This document shows, in pieces, positions 23,170-32,559 of a DNA stretch of 64,000 bases (its first letter is position 1; each line of letters opens with the position of its first letter). The DNA is from Adiantum capillus-veneris (taxonomy: Eukaryota > Streptophyta > Polypodiopsida > Polypodiales > Pteridaceae): assembly GCA_014529385.2 (NCBI GenBank), contig CM043953.1, positions 75,585,372 to 75,649,371 on the forward strand, read 5' to 3'. The notes beneath the pieces are model-generated. The model was not told where the DNA came from, did no database searches, and saw nothing but the letters and a program-made list of their open reading frames with translations. Made by a program: the position numbers and the translations under genes.

Positions 23170-23825
23170 GAGAATCATTAACTTGACTCCTTTACCCTAC
23201 GACATGTCATAGATGCGGGCTCTCAGAAGAAACTTAAAGAAGAATCTAGAAGGTTCTACAAACATCCAGAACAGTCTATAAGGTTTTGGAACATTCAAGA
23301 GACATCTAAAATTCAAAAGGACCTATAAGGTTCCTAGAAGCATCTAGAAGGATCTTGTTCTAGAAGGTTCTAACAGCTTGAAGAAGAATTTAGAAGATCC
23401 AAGAAGCATCTTGAAGAAACTTGAAAGTTTTAAAAGAACTAAAAGACTCAAGAAGAACTAGAAGGTTCTAAAAGGAAGACCCTAGAGAGTTCTTAGCCTC
23501 CCTACACTCTAGTATAAATAGAGGTCTTGGGCTACAAGCTCCTCAGCTTTGCCAACACCAGTCGTAAGGCTTCTGCGAGGTAAGTCCTCTTCTAGTTCTT
23601 GTATTGTTATCCAACCATGTCTTGTAATGAAACCTTGTTTTGTACGTCAAGCCTTGTAATCTAAATTTTGTAACACAAGTTGTTAATTAAACATTAAGTC
23701 TTTTAATCAAGATTAAGTTTATAACCGTTTTTGTTAATTGTGAATGCCTCCTCTCATTCTCTTATAGCTCAAGATGTGTGCTCATAATAGTTTGGGGAGA
23801 CTCCACTCCTTAATCTTACCTAGAT
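23170..23825 (+). repeat. LTR with heat-shock-element-rich promoter (plus copy)
   Basis: A region crowded with GAAnnTTC motifs (23240-23475) precedes a TATA box, TATAAATA (23513-23520). A gag relic follows. The same promoter recurs inverted at 24351-24775, and the downstream part (about 23648-23815) recurs at 24200-24350. Exact LTR ends are not resolved. Confidence 0.65.
23358..23370. promoter_or_regulatory. Perfect 3-unit heat-shock element
   Basis: TTCTAGAAGGTTC fits TTCnnGAAnnTTC, the heat-shock-factor site. A near-perfect partner, GAACATTCAAGAG, lies at 23289-23301, and there are several two-unit GAAGGTTC sites (for example 23249, 23461). Confidence 0.7.
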
Positions 23826-23826
23826 A

Positions 23827-24199
23827 TGGAGTCTATATTGGAAGGTGTAGCATCCACCTTGCAAAAATTGCAGCAACAAATTTAAGAGCTACATGAGCGA
23901 TTACAAGCGGAGCAATGCACTCCTTAAGAGCTACATGAGTGATTACAAGCGGAGCAATGAACTCCTTAAATTTGGTGGTGCAAGAACCTCAACGCCAAAT
24001 CCAAGAGCTATGCAAAGCTAACCATGGTCATAATTAAACCATACCTTCAACCCATCTACTACAAAATAGAAAGGAGCCCTAGGTTAGACTACTTGAAAAG
24101 TTTGATGGGGCAAGATCAAAGTTTAGAGGCTTTCTCCAACAAGTGAAGCTGCTCATACACATGCAGATTGGGTGCTACCTTGATGGTACCTCTCAAGTG
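23827..24199 (+). pseudogene. Ty3 gag relic with 42-bp tandem repeat
   Basis: Begins MESILEGVASTLQKLQQQ after the LTR. A 42-bp unit (AAGAGCTACATGAG...) follows twice at 23884-23925 and 23926-23967, and would encode coiled-coil heptads apart from a TAA in each. After frameshifts, 24090-24198 reads LLEKFDGARSKFRGFL then LLIHMQIGCYLDGTSQV, a Ty3 Gag domain signature. It stops abruptly at the junction with the repeated LTR segment at 24200. No zinc knuckle or pol is present. Confidence 0.6.
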
Positions 24200-24350
24200 T
24201 AAGTCAAGCCTTGTAATCCAAGTTTGCTAGTCAAGCATTAAGTCTTCCAATCAAGATTAAGTTATAATCAAGGCTCAAGCTCTTGTTAATTTGAGCTCTT
24301 CCTCTCACTCTCTTCTAGCTTGAGATGCGATAATAACAAGTTGGGAAGAC
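24200..24350 (+). repeat. Partial LTR copy (direct repeat of 23648-23815)
   Basis: Shares AAGTCAAGCCTTGTAATC, CATTAAGTCTT, AATCAAGATTAAGT and TAGCTTGAGATG-like segments with the first LTR. It joins the gag relic directly, which suggests a deletion or rearrangement. Confidence 0.65.
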
Positions 24351-24775
24351 TTGATTACTAGAACAAAACTCGAATTCACAAGACAAAATCGAGGAAGAGG
24401 ACTTTCCTCGTAGGATCTTCACAATTCTTGCTGGCAATCTAGGGGACTTGTAGCCTAAGGCCTCTATTTATACTAGAGTCTCCAGAGGTTAAGAACTCTC
24501 AAGGTTCTTTCTTTTAGAACCTTTTAGTTCTTCTAGAGTCTTCGAGTTCTTCTAGAACCTTCCAGTTTCTTCAGGATTCTTCTTGAACCTTCTAGTTTCT
24601 TCTCCACGCTTCTAGAACCTTCTATAACTAGATCCTTCTAGAGTCTTTTAGTTCTAGAACCTTCTAGGTCATTTTGGATTGTATATATATCTAGAATGTT
24701 CCAGAACCTTCTAGATTGTTTAGGATGTTTCTAGAACCTTCTAAATTCTTCTTCAAGTTCCTAAATTAGGATGGG
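24351..24775 (-). promoter_or_regulatory. Inverted LTR promoter with seven perfect heat-shock elements
   Basis: Perfect TTCnnGAAnnTTC sites lie at 24550-24562, 24580-24592, 24610-24622, 24652-24664, 24699-24711 and 24729-24741. The site at 24699 is extended to four units (GAATGTTCCAGAACCTTC, 24694-24711). Separate two-unit sites occur between them. On the minus strand they lie upstream of a TATA box (TATAAATA, 24472-24465), the same core promoter as at 23513. Clusters like these bind heat-shock factors and drive heat-induced plant LTR elements such as ONSEN. Activity here is an inference. Confidence 0.75.
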
Positions 24776-24787
24776 TTCAGGTGGCAT

Positions 24788-25039
24788 TCAGAAGATTTTT
24801 TTTTCTAAAAAACCTTTTTTCATGCCATGTTCACACAAGCTAGCGATAGCGCTCATTTTATCTACATGGTTTGCAAAATAATGCCAAACGAGATAACGTA
24901 TGTGACTAACTGATGGCTCAACTTTGTGATATCCTAAGTTCAAGCTCTGCACATCATACTCGTGTCCAATGAAGCATTTTCTACGTAGCAAAGCCTTTTC
25001 TTCTGCTGGGAAGGGGGGGGACATGACACTATATACCAC
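24788..25039 (-). CDS. Unrecognised 83-residue reading frame
   Basis: Open frame starting MVYSVMSPPFPAEEKALL, mixed in composition with no low complexity. I do not recognise it, see no domain or splice context, and it adjoins the inverted LTR at 24775. It could be chance or a fragment of an element. Confidence 0.2.
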   Translation of the reverse strand: MVYSVMSPPFPAEEKALLRRKCFIGHEYDVQSLNLGYHKVEPSVSHIRYLVWHYFANHVDKMSAIASLCEHGMKKGFLEKKIF

Positions 25040-25210
25040 GGGGTTTTAATGACCCCATAGTAATAGGATGTCTAGTTGGACCCTACATATTTTGAGGCTA
25101 CTGAGCGGCTAAAAAAATTTTCAATGAGGTGACCTACAACCTCACTTTGAATTCATGACCTCACGCTTGGCTGCTTGCCGCTCTAACCAAATGCCCGCAT
25201 GCATTTCTTG
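25025..25210 (-). mobile_element. Possible tRNA-derived SINE
   Basis: Minus strand begins near 25197 with GGGCATTTGGTTAGAGCGG (box A-like), followed about 30 bases later by GAGGTCATGAATTC (box B-like). This order and spacing fit a tRNA-derived pol III promoter. A related-looking tail continues to about 25025. No second copy or target duplication was confirmed. Confidence 0.35.
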
Positions 25211-25728
25211 TCCCACTAGCCTAAAAGTAAATTAAAAAAAAGGACGTTGTCCACGCTTTGCGAGAATTGTGCTTCACTTCAATACTATCAATTCCATCAC
25301 TTGGACTTCATTTTATATGCTCTGAAATAGTGTCGAGGAATTTTTTTGGGGGCAGGCGGGGAAGGGGGGGGGGGGGGGGAGTGGCCTTGTCACTATGTGG
25401 CATGGCCATATGGCTCAGAGGGGATCTAGGGCCCAAATTTGGAGGGGCGAGGCGGCTTTAATATCAGTCGTCGGATCATGGAGTGAACTAGGGGTGAACT
25501 AGGGGCGGGTAAACTAGGGTGTGATCATGTGCCATGACAATATGGGTAGCGACACACACTAGCGTGATGGTAGGGCATTCGTGTGGAAACCGAGAACTCA
25601 AGGTGAACTCGGGGCATCATTTTTGCCTTGAGTTCACCCCCTAGTTCACCGCGCAATTGGACGGTTGAGATCAAAGCCACTCAGCGCATCCAAATTTGGA
25701 CCCTAGATCCCTCGTGGCTGGACCCACT
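25211..25728. other. Upstream region of the FKBP gene
   Basis: Contains a G-run near 25365-25379 and short GTGAACTAGGGG repeats near 25482-25520. No gene or clear TATA box was found. It would include the FKBP promoter. Confidence 0.5.
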
Positions 25729-26024
25729 GAAACGGTGGACCCGACAATTTCTACCTTTTGATAAAATTGCCGACGACAGCCAGGATTCGTCTTCCGCAGG
25801 GCCGTCTGAACCGAGCCTTAAATCAGCCTAAGAGTTAAACTTTGGCCTTGCTTCGTCTGGACGATCGAAACAGACCCAGAGAAACGGTGGACCCGACAAT
25901 TTCTACCTTTTGATAAAATTGCCGACGACAGCCAGGATTCTTCTTCCGCAGGGCCGTCTGAACCGAGCCTTAAATCAGCCTAAGAGTTAAACTTTGGCCT
26001 TGCTTCGTCTGGACGATCGAAACA
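25729..26024. repeat. 152-bp tandem duplication at the FKBP 5' end
   Basis: 25729-25880 and 25881-26024 are near-identical (one visible mismatch, CGTCTTCCG versus CTTCTTCCG). Copy 2 runs into the FKBP start codon (GAAACATGG); copy 1 has GAAACAGACC at the same place, with no ATG. The duplicated segment is therefore the 5' UTR and proximal promoter. Confidence 0.93.
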
Positions 26025-26094
26025 TGGCGAGTCCCCTCCCCTTGCTTGCTCTGCTCGTGCTGTACTCGAGCTGCATGGCATTTTCAGGTTGGCA

Positions 26095-26168
<74 letters not shown>

Positions 26169-26185
26169 AGTGCCCATTTTTGATT

Positions 26186-26229
<44 letters not shown>

Positions 26230-26469
26230 AGTGCCCATTTTTGATTTGTGAATTCTCAGTAAGTGCTAAGAAGGACAGTGAAGTCAAAGAGCTGCAGATT
26301 GGAGTGAAGGTATTCTGTATGATTCCATGCTTGTATGAACACGTAGTCTTTTGTGGTCAAATCTGGTAGCGCAAACTAAGGTCTTGTTGGTTTTTTGATC
26401 TTTCAGTTCAAGCCTAAAACATGTGAGATTCAAGCTCACAAGGGAGACACAATCAAAGTTCATTACAGG
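26024..26469 (+). CDS. FKBP15/FKBP2-like ER peptidyl-prolyl isomerase, exons 1-3 (partial)
   Basis: Three exons with GT/AG boundaries: 26024-26087, 26260-26309, 26407-26469, joining in frame. Exon 1 encodes a signal peptide (MASPLPLLALLVLYSSCMAF). Exons 2-3 encode KKDSEVKELQIGVK and FKPKTCEIQAHKGDTIKVHY, the conserved start of the secretory FKBP domain (plant FKBP15, animal FKBP2/FKBP13), which folds proline-containing proteins in the ER. Exon 3 ends at GTGAGT, 59 residues in; a full protein is about 140-160 residues. The rest of the domain, including the active-site part, is not found down to 64000. Either intron 3 exceeds 37 kb and holds the retroelement nest, or the gene is truncated. Exons show no lesions, favouring a live gene. 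Confidence 0.85.
26097..26227. repeat. Two (GA)n tracts in FKBP intron 1
   Basis: (AG)n at 26097-26166 and 26189-26227, each followed by the same segment TAAGTGCCCATTTTTGATTT. Both junctions form a GTAAGT donor-like site (26165 and 26226). Confidence 0.95.
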
Positions 26470-27456
26470 GTGAGTTATGCTCAAAATCTTTTGAATTCTG
26501 TCTGGCTCTCTTTCTCTCTGTACATACATTGTATCCACATGTACGTATTTGTGTTTGAAAATATAGCGATAACATCTATAGATCGAGGTTCAGGCACGTG
26601 GGGATCATTGTAAAGAGGACTCAAGTGGCTAGGCTTCTATTATTATGAAGGTCTAGCTTTTTCTAGAGTAACTCATTGTTACATAAGATCTATGTTGGAG
26701 GCTAAGCTTTTAGCCTACATGCCTTCGATGCGTGTCAAATCTTGAATTTTGATATAAATTTGCAAGGAGTTCTTTGACATGTTTAATCAAGAAAGATTTT
26801 CATTTTTCTATTTCTTGCTTTCATGAGAATGGGTAAACAATCTTAGTAAACTGATTATCAAACCATAGAAACATGGAATGGGAAAATGGGAACGGTGGAG
26901 GTGTATAATGGGATTGTGAACCAGATCAAGAACAAAAAAACACTTAGTACACAAATGATTTGTCAGGTGCAGTGGAATTGAAATGGTGAAGATCTAGATT
27001 TTACACTTCCACAATCCTTTACTTCTTTTCCTTACTTTAGTGATTCCTTTTAGCTTGAGAGAGAGAGCGAATGACACCCGATGGGGTCCCAACCAGCCCT
27101 CTCAAAGGTCCCCTACACCGTTGCTGATGTGGTATTTGCTTTAGATTGCGTAAATAGAATGCACACATATGCAATACCTCAAGTGCAGGCTCTATTAACT
27201 CGAATGGTGACTGTCGCTGCGGTAACTCCTCGAGACGAGCACCTCTGGGACTGATTTGATGCATCTTGCGCCGCACGAGCCAAAAAAAGGTGCAGGGACC
27301 AGTTTTGATCAAATACTTCAAGAACACAAAGTACACAATTACTTATTACAGTTGCACCGAATGGTAGAAATTTGACTCACTCATATTATATGAAAAGTCT
27401 ACAAATCTTATAAACAGAGGTTACATGGGGTAAACTAATTCTTATGGAGGCACCCT
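26470..27456. other. FKBP intron 3 start; no recognised gene
   Basis: No FKBP exon 4 motif was found. The minus-strand frame at 27037-27336 matches nothing I know. Confidence 0.5.
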
Positions 27457-27870
27457 TCATTTCTCAGATTGATCGCTAGAGCTAGATCTGCATTTTTTTA
27501 GTGTAGCTCGCTTAGCATGCACCATACATGAAACGCCATCTTGGAACAGCTGCACCAAAATGTCCTCGGTGGCATCCTGTAAGGCCCATAGAGCTGCACG
27601 TTGTATACGTGTAACCGAATCTGAATATTGATCCATTTCTCTCACCACCTGAGAAAAGGTTGCTTTTGGTATTATTGGCTCGGTGCTCTTCTGATATTTT
27701 CGGATCTCACGTAAAGAAACCGTGCCTGGCTTCCATGGCCGTTGCTTTTGCGTTGTTGGCGTTGGTGGAGGAGCTGTCTGTCTGGCCCATTGGGGAGGGT
27801 CGTTTTTGTACTTTTTCCTCCTCTTCTCTTGGGCCTGTTGCTCTTTGGGTGTGAGCTTGTCTTTTTTCAT
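27457..27870 (-). CDS. Divergent histone H3/CENH3-like protein
   Basis: Intronless frame of 137 residues from the Met at 27870 (the frame is open from 28020; the nearer Met gives an H3-like length). Residues 48-121 align without any gap to canonical H3 from PGTV to HAKR, about half identical: PGTVSLREIRKYQKSTE, VREM, ALQDA, LVQLFQD, the conserved Cys115 and HAKRATL. IIPKATF and the ED of ATEDILV recall CENH3, but loop 1 has H3 length, not the longer CENH3 loop. The N-tail (1-47) is unrelated to H3: basic, then PPPTPTT, with no ARTKQ. The C-terminal PKDIQLARR helix is replaced by a Ser-rich tail, KKCRSSSSDQSEK. It could be a centromeric variant, a retrogene or a pseudogene. Antisense to and inside the putative FKBP intron 3. 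Confidence 0.75.
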   Translation of the reverse strand: MKKDKLTPKEQQAQEKRRKKYKNDPPQWARQTAPPPTPTTQKQRPWKPGTVSLREIRKYQKSTEPIIPKATFSQVVREMDQYSDSVTRIQRAALWALQDATEDILVQLFQDGVSCMVHAKRATLKKCRSSSSDQSEK

Positions 27871-28129
27871 TTTAGCACATTGTTTTGTTCTTTGAGGAAT
27901 TTCTTGATGTGGGTTGCGGATGGCCACCAATGGGTAGATTTGGGGCTGAATTGCTCTCCCGATGTGAGAGAAATGAAGGGATGAAAATGCAAATCTTGAT
28001 AATGGACAACGATGGAGCACTCAATGCCGGCGAGAGAATGGCCAAGGGGAGGCTTGATGGGCTGCTGAAGTACCGGACCGCAACGGGAAGGACTACTGAG
28101 TGCAGATCCACGCCCTTCCGGCGAGGGAA

Positions 28130-28500
28130 GGGTTAAAAATCGAAAATGCTAGGATTGATCTGCTGCTAGAGCTAGCACGTGGGCTGATTTGGCGTTTTTA
28201 TGCAAAAACGCTATGGTTGATGATGGTTGCTGAAAACGCTGGCTGCTGACATGGGAGCAAAACGCCAAGGCTGATCTGCTCTCAAGCTAGCGCTAGGAAT
28301 TCTGATGGAGGTCAATGGGTGCTGAATTATGGGTTATAAACTCCTTTAGGCTTAGGTAGGGTAAATTGTTCACCAAACCCAACAAATAAATTATAAAAAT
28401 GGTGTATTTTATAAGTTTTTGACCTGGGCTAATTTTCGGGTACAACTGTCGCAAATTTGCCCAGCCGGGAATCCGAATGACACGGGGAATGCCTTCTTGG
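28130..28500 (-). repeat. E-family LTR-like segment upstream of the H3-like gene
   Basis: On the minus strand it shows the hallmarks of the E-like LTRs seen at 32.2-32.6, 34.1-35.0 and 61.6-61.9 kb: a GTTTATAACCC TATA-like site, then repeated AGCGTTTT/CTAGCGCTAG motifs. Its direction matches the H3-like gene and it would form that gene's promoter and 5' UTR. Homology is judged by eye and is weak outside the motifs. Confidence 0.45.
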
Positions 28501-29856
28501 ATTCCTATAACCTAAAACTACATGCATGTCATGCTAGATGTCCATTTTAGTGTACTAACATTCATCAAAACGCACGCACAAACCATTTATGCAAGAGGGT
28601 TTCACTCCTAGAGGCTTTTTTATTTGTGTTGGACCATTCATTCAAAATTCAACGTGGAGGTCAACGACCTTGAGAAAGAATCAAGGTGGATGCTAAAAGT
28701 ATGATTCATTAGAAGGCATTGCGTTATATGATAAGAAAACATGATAGATAGTTCCTGTTTATCCAGAGAAATGAGATAGGATTATAGGATTCATGAAACG
28801 AGTGGGGTAGACTTCTTCAAAGGCTTGATCTTTTCAATTGCCACAGAATGGTTACGCGGTAGATGCCCGCGGCACTTATCCAAAGTTGTAGTTACCCTAT
28901 CAAGGCATCTACATAGGCTCGAAAATCGTGGCTTTTTGTGCGGTGCAAATCTTGGCCATCTATACTAATGATGTGGCAATTATGAAGGGGCTGTTGACAT
29001 GGAAAATCCCTACGCATACTTTTGGGCTGTTTTTTTTTGGTAAATAGCAGACGTTGCAGGTGCTTTTGCACACTATCGTATATATCATATGCTTTTAGTA
29101 CTTTGGTGCTTTGTGCCTATACAAAGAGGTTGGGAATGTTGTTAGTTCTCAGATTGTGTGAGGGGACTCGCATAAAACAATTGTAATTGCAACAACACAT
29201 CATTATAATAAAGAAATACCGCCAAGTCACCTAGTTTAGGGTGCCGACTCTTCGAAGGGGAACTCGACCTTTTTTTGTGTTGACTCATCATTTAAGTATA
29301 AAGTGTTCTTAGTTATTTTCTAGTTTTATTAAAGTCTTTCAATAATTCTCCCATTGGCATGTGAAGTGTTAGGGGTTTTCAACTATTTTTAATTGCCTTA
29401 AAGTTTGTTTCAATGATTTCTTTGTTAACAATGTGATCGTCCTAAACTATGTGCCAACGGGAAAATTGTTGAAATGTACTTTAAAACAATTGGAGTGGCG
29501 GAGTTGTGCTTCCAGATGCACTAGCCCCAAAGATTGACACCCCTTTCAGTATTTCTTTCTTATTGATGCTTCACAAGGTTGAATGTTTGAGGGCCCCTTT
29601 CTGCAGTGCTCCCAAGCTAATTTGCTTGGAGAGAGGCCCTCGCTCTGCTTATAAAGGTTCACAAGGGGGTCGAAAAATGGGGCGTCCCCAAAAGCTACTC
29701 AAGCCAGAAACAATTTTCAAAAAGTTGCACGCGGAAAGACCTCCAATTTGGGCCGTAAGGATATACCATGTTGCATCCCTTAAATTGCGACGTGATTGGT
29801 GGAAGCTGCCACCTACTTTTTATCTTCGTCAGATTTAGGTTTTGCTTTATTTTTAA
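28501..29856. other. No recognised gene
   Basis: The 110-residue frame at 29506-29838 matches no family I know. Nothing else was supported. Confidence 0.5.
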
Positions 29857-29951
29857 GGCTTCTAGTGGCCCTAGGCCATTGTAGGGGCCATTATAGGTGC
29901 CACGTCATTACTTTAGGGCTTCTAGTTGCCCTAGACCATTGTATGGCCATT
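29857..29951. repeat. Imperfect 57-bp tandem duplication
   Basis: GGCTTCTAGTGGCCCTAGGC...GGCCATT near 29858 recurs near 29915 with a few changes. Confidence 0.8.
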
Positions 29952-30361
29952 TTGCTGCGAGGATCTGCTGCGACGGGATGGGCTGAATGTTGGTGCAAAA
30001 ACGCTGGTGCTGAAGACTGAAAACGTTAGGGTACTTGAGAGACTCGTTCTGCGGCTGGGTGGGCTCTGCTTCTCTGCCTGATTCTGCAAGCGCTAGGTCT
30101 TCATTTACAGGAATTATATGCTGGGTTGGGCAAGCTTTCCAACAAACCCACAATTTCTAAAAAGAATTCCAAAAGTCACTTATAAATAAATGACCTATAA
30201 GAGGTGTTTCATGCGGTAGAAAATGCTCATGCTGAAATGACTGTACTGTGCAAGAGAGGGTATGCAACTATGACCGGCCTGGACATGCACATCCTGCTAG
30301 AGGCTCACAAATGTGCCTGGCTAGTCCTAAGCTAAGACACATGCTAGACTTTAGCGGAACA
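29952..30361 (-). repeat. E-like 3' LTR remnant
   Basis: On the minus strand it starts TGTTCCGC directly after a polypurine tract (AACAGGGGGGGA). It shares ACATTTGTGAGCCTCTAGC, TGCATGTCCAGG and GCATGAGCATTTT segments with the LTR-like unit at 61.6-62.1 kb. It is degraded toward the left. Confidence 0.6.
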
Positions 30362-30400
30362 TCCCCCCCTGTTAAAGGTGAGGCACACTTTGCCGAACTC

Positions 30401-30583
30401 CTATCTTGGACTCTTTTGTACTACTGATGCTGACTGTATCATGTCCAGCATCGACTTGACCCGTGGCGTAGATGGGGAAGGGGGAGGGTCGGAAAATCCT
30501 CCTGGTGGGGAAAATTCTTCTTCACCACCTCCATGCTCATCACCTTCACGCAAAGTATCCATTCCGCTTCGGGTGATAACCAT
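30401..30583 (-). pseudogene. E-like gag N-terminus fragment
   Basis: Starts MVITRSGMDTLREGDEHGGG and keeps the PPPSPSTPR segment, matching the Gag start of element E at 35770 (MVVTRSGMDT, PPPSPSTPR). The frame then jumps to unrelated sequence; the rest of gag is deleted, leaving only about 630 bp between the LTR remnants. Confidence 0.75.
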
Positions 30584-30980
30584 ACACTGAGATCTTGGGT
30601 ACTTAGGTTCGCGAGGAACTTGGGTGCTTGATGTTCTTGAGTTCTTTCTTTAGCTTGCAATCTGTGTTGGAGAAGGCTTTTATCTTACCCGGGCTCGACT
30701 CTTCCCGCGGGCGCACCCGTTGGTGGCCTTGCGCTCACACCAAAGTTGCTTTTTTCCACCTCACGTCGATTGGCCTGCGGCTAAGTGCACGGTCTGCTCT
30801 CAATGAGTGAAAAGAGGAACTAGGGGAGGTTGGACAAGCCCTTCTTTCTTGGGTTACTTGTCACTCTTCAAAAACACTATTAGAAATCGACACGCTCAAG
30901 TGAACTTGGGCTACGTGCGATCACAAGAAGCAAAAAATTTCTTGTGGTTCTTTCCTTGAGTGATACAGAACAGTGCCAAA

Positions 30981-30992
30981 GCTTTGATACCA
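30981..30992 (-). other. Primer binding site of the E-like element
   Basis: Minus strand TGGTATCAAAGC, one mismatch from the initiator tRNA-Met type site, 1 base from the LTR end (plus TGTAAGG at 30994). Confidence 0.75.
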
Positions 30993-30993
30993 A

Positions 30994-31192
30994 TGTAAGG
31001 TGCAGCGGAAGTGAATGTTGCACTTTGCTCAAGATGAGTGCTCCGAACTGTGCTCAAGGGTTCCTTTTACTTACGGAAGGGAGAGCCTTCCGTTCCTTTA
31101 GCGAGAGTGCAATAATCACAAACAAAGTGAATGACACTGTGAATGAAGGTGCTGAGATTGAGATTGAGATTGAGATTGAGATTGAGATTGAG

Positions 31193-31266
<74 letters not shown>

Positions 31267-31771
31267 ATACAACACCAGATGGTTCTCAAACTCTCCTTTA
31301 AGGGCCCCCCTCTCTATGGCGAGAGAGGTCTATGCTATTGATTACACAAATTTGGTACAATGGTCTAGATGCAATGGACTTGCCGACAATGTCGACGACG
31401 ACGACAATGACGGGCTGAAATCTGAAAACACTAGGGCTGAAATCTGCAAAACAATGACTTTTGCTGAATTTTGACACTGTGTCGGCGAGGACAGTGATGG
31501 CGATGACGCGACGACGATGCGCTGAAGACACAGATGTTGAAATCTGCAGACAACGAGCGGGCTGAATCTGAAAACACTGGCTGATCTGACGGCATGGCGA
31601 GGATCTGCTGCGGGTAGGTGAGATATGCGAGGCTAAGGACTGAGTCTGTTGTGCGTAAGTGTTGAAAACTGAAAACGCTGATGCACCGGGGCTGATTTGA
31701 GCCAGAAACTGCAAAACGCTAGGCAATCTGCAAGGTGCAAAAACGCTAGGCAATCTGCAATCTGTTGGCGA
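30994..31771 (-). repeat. E-like 5' LTR, left part
   Basis: Homologous (inverted) to the 3' part of the E LTRs at 35080-35313 and 39420-39642: TTGCTCAAGATGAGTGCTC, GGAAGGGAGAGCCTTCCGT and ATCACAAACAAAGTGAATG are shared. It is cut at 31771 by element D and may continue at 61618. Confidence 0.75.
31150..31263. repeat. (GAGATT)n then (GA)n tract
   Basis: About eight GAGATT units grade into about 32 GA units. The related E LTRs at 35130 and 39450 have only short CT runs at the same site. Confidence 0.95.
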
Positions 31772-31963
31772 TGTTAGGCATTTTTTGGATGAGCATAAAG
31801 TTAGTAGGTTGTGCCAAAAAGCTTGCTAACTAGCCTCATGTATATATGTGTACATAGTCCTGCAAGTCTTGGGAGTGACCATGTAAAAATTCATGTACAA
31901 AGGTTTGGTTTTTCCGGGCTTGTGTACTAGTGTTTTGGGTTGTTCGAGTTCCCAAGGCCCAAG

Positions 31964-32559
31964 TGTCACGTGACACATCCAACCCTATGTGTCCGTGGAC
32001 AAGCTACAGCATGATCAGGGTTCAGTCAGTCCAATCAAGTCTAGATTAGAAGTGATCTGGCACTTTTGTGAGTCTATTCGTAGACCGTGCATGCCTAGTC
32101 ACTTAGCATAGATGCATATCCTCTGGTTGCACATAGCATGATCATGAGTATTCCCTTCAAGATCCATCAGATTTAGTCAGGGGAATTTTCCAGTGCATTT
32201 AGCCTATTTTCCTTATTTTTGGTATTTTCACTTATTATTTTTAAGTGACTTTCCAACAAAAGTAGGTAGGGCAATTTTGCTAAGTTAATATATAAGCAAA
32301 CCCAAGTTAGCACTTTCTGCCAGAAGAGGCAGCAGGAGCTCCCCGCTCAACAGGCAACTTCTCAGCAGAACCGCAGAACCCCCCCCACCCTTGGCGCTAC
32401 CTTCTCCATTGGCTAGCGTTTTTGGTTCCAGCCAGTGACCCTCCAAGATCTGGCGTTTTCAGCATTGCCTAGATCGTCATCACCACCAGCACCCTAGCGT
32501 TTGCAGATTCCTCCCATCGCCAGCACCTCCAATTGCTAGCGTTTTACATTTCATCCCAT
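31964..32559 (+). repeat. E LTR copy 1 (3' half deleted)
   Basis: Starts TGTCACGTGACACATCC. It follows the middle LTR until TTTACATTTCA, then joins internal sequence at CCCAT (32555-32559). CCCAT is present at both parental breakpoints (34752-34756 in an LTR, 37139-37143 in the internal region). Confidence 0.9.

Noticed and set aside
23558-23590. tRNA or snRNA gene near the HSE LTR
   Set aside because: No cloverleaf or conserved snRNA box could be drawn.
27457-27870. Calling the H3-like gene CENH3 outright
   Set aside because: Loop 1 is not extended and the C-terminal CENH3/H3 helix is missing; only a few residues favour CENH3.
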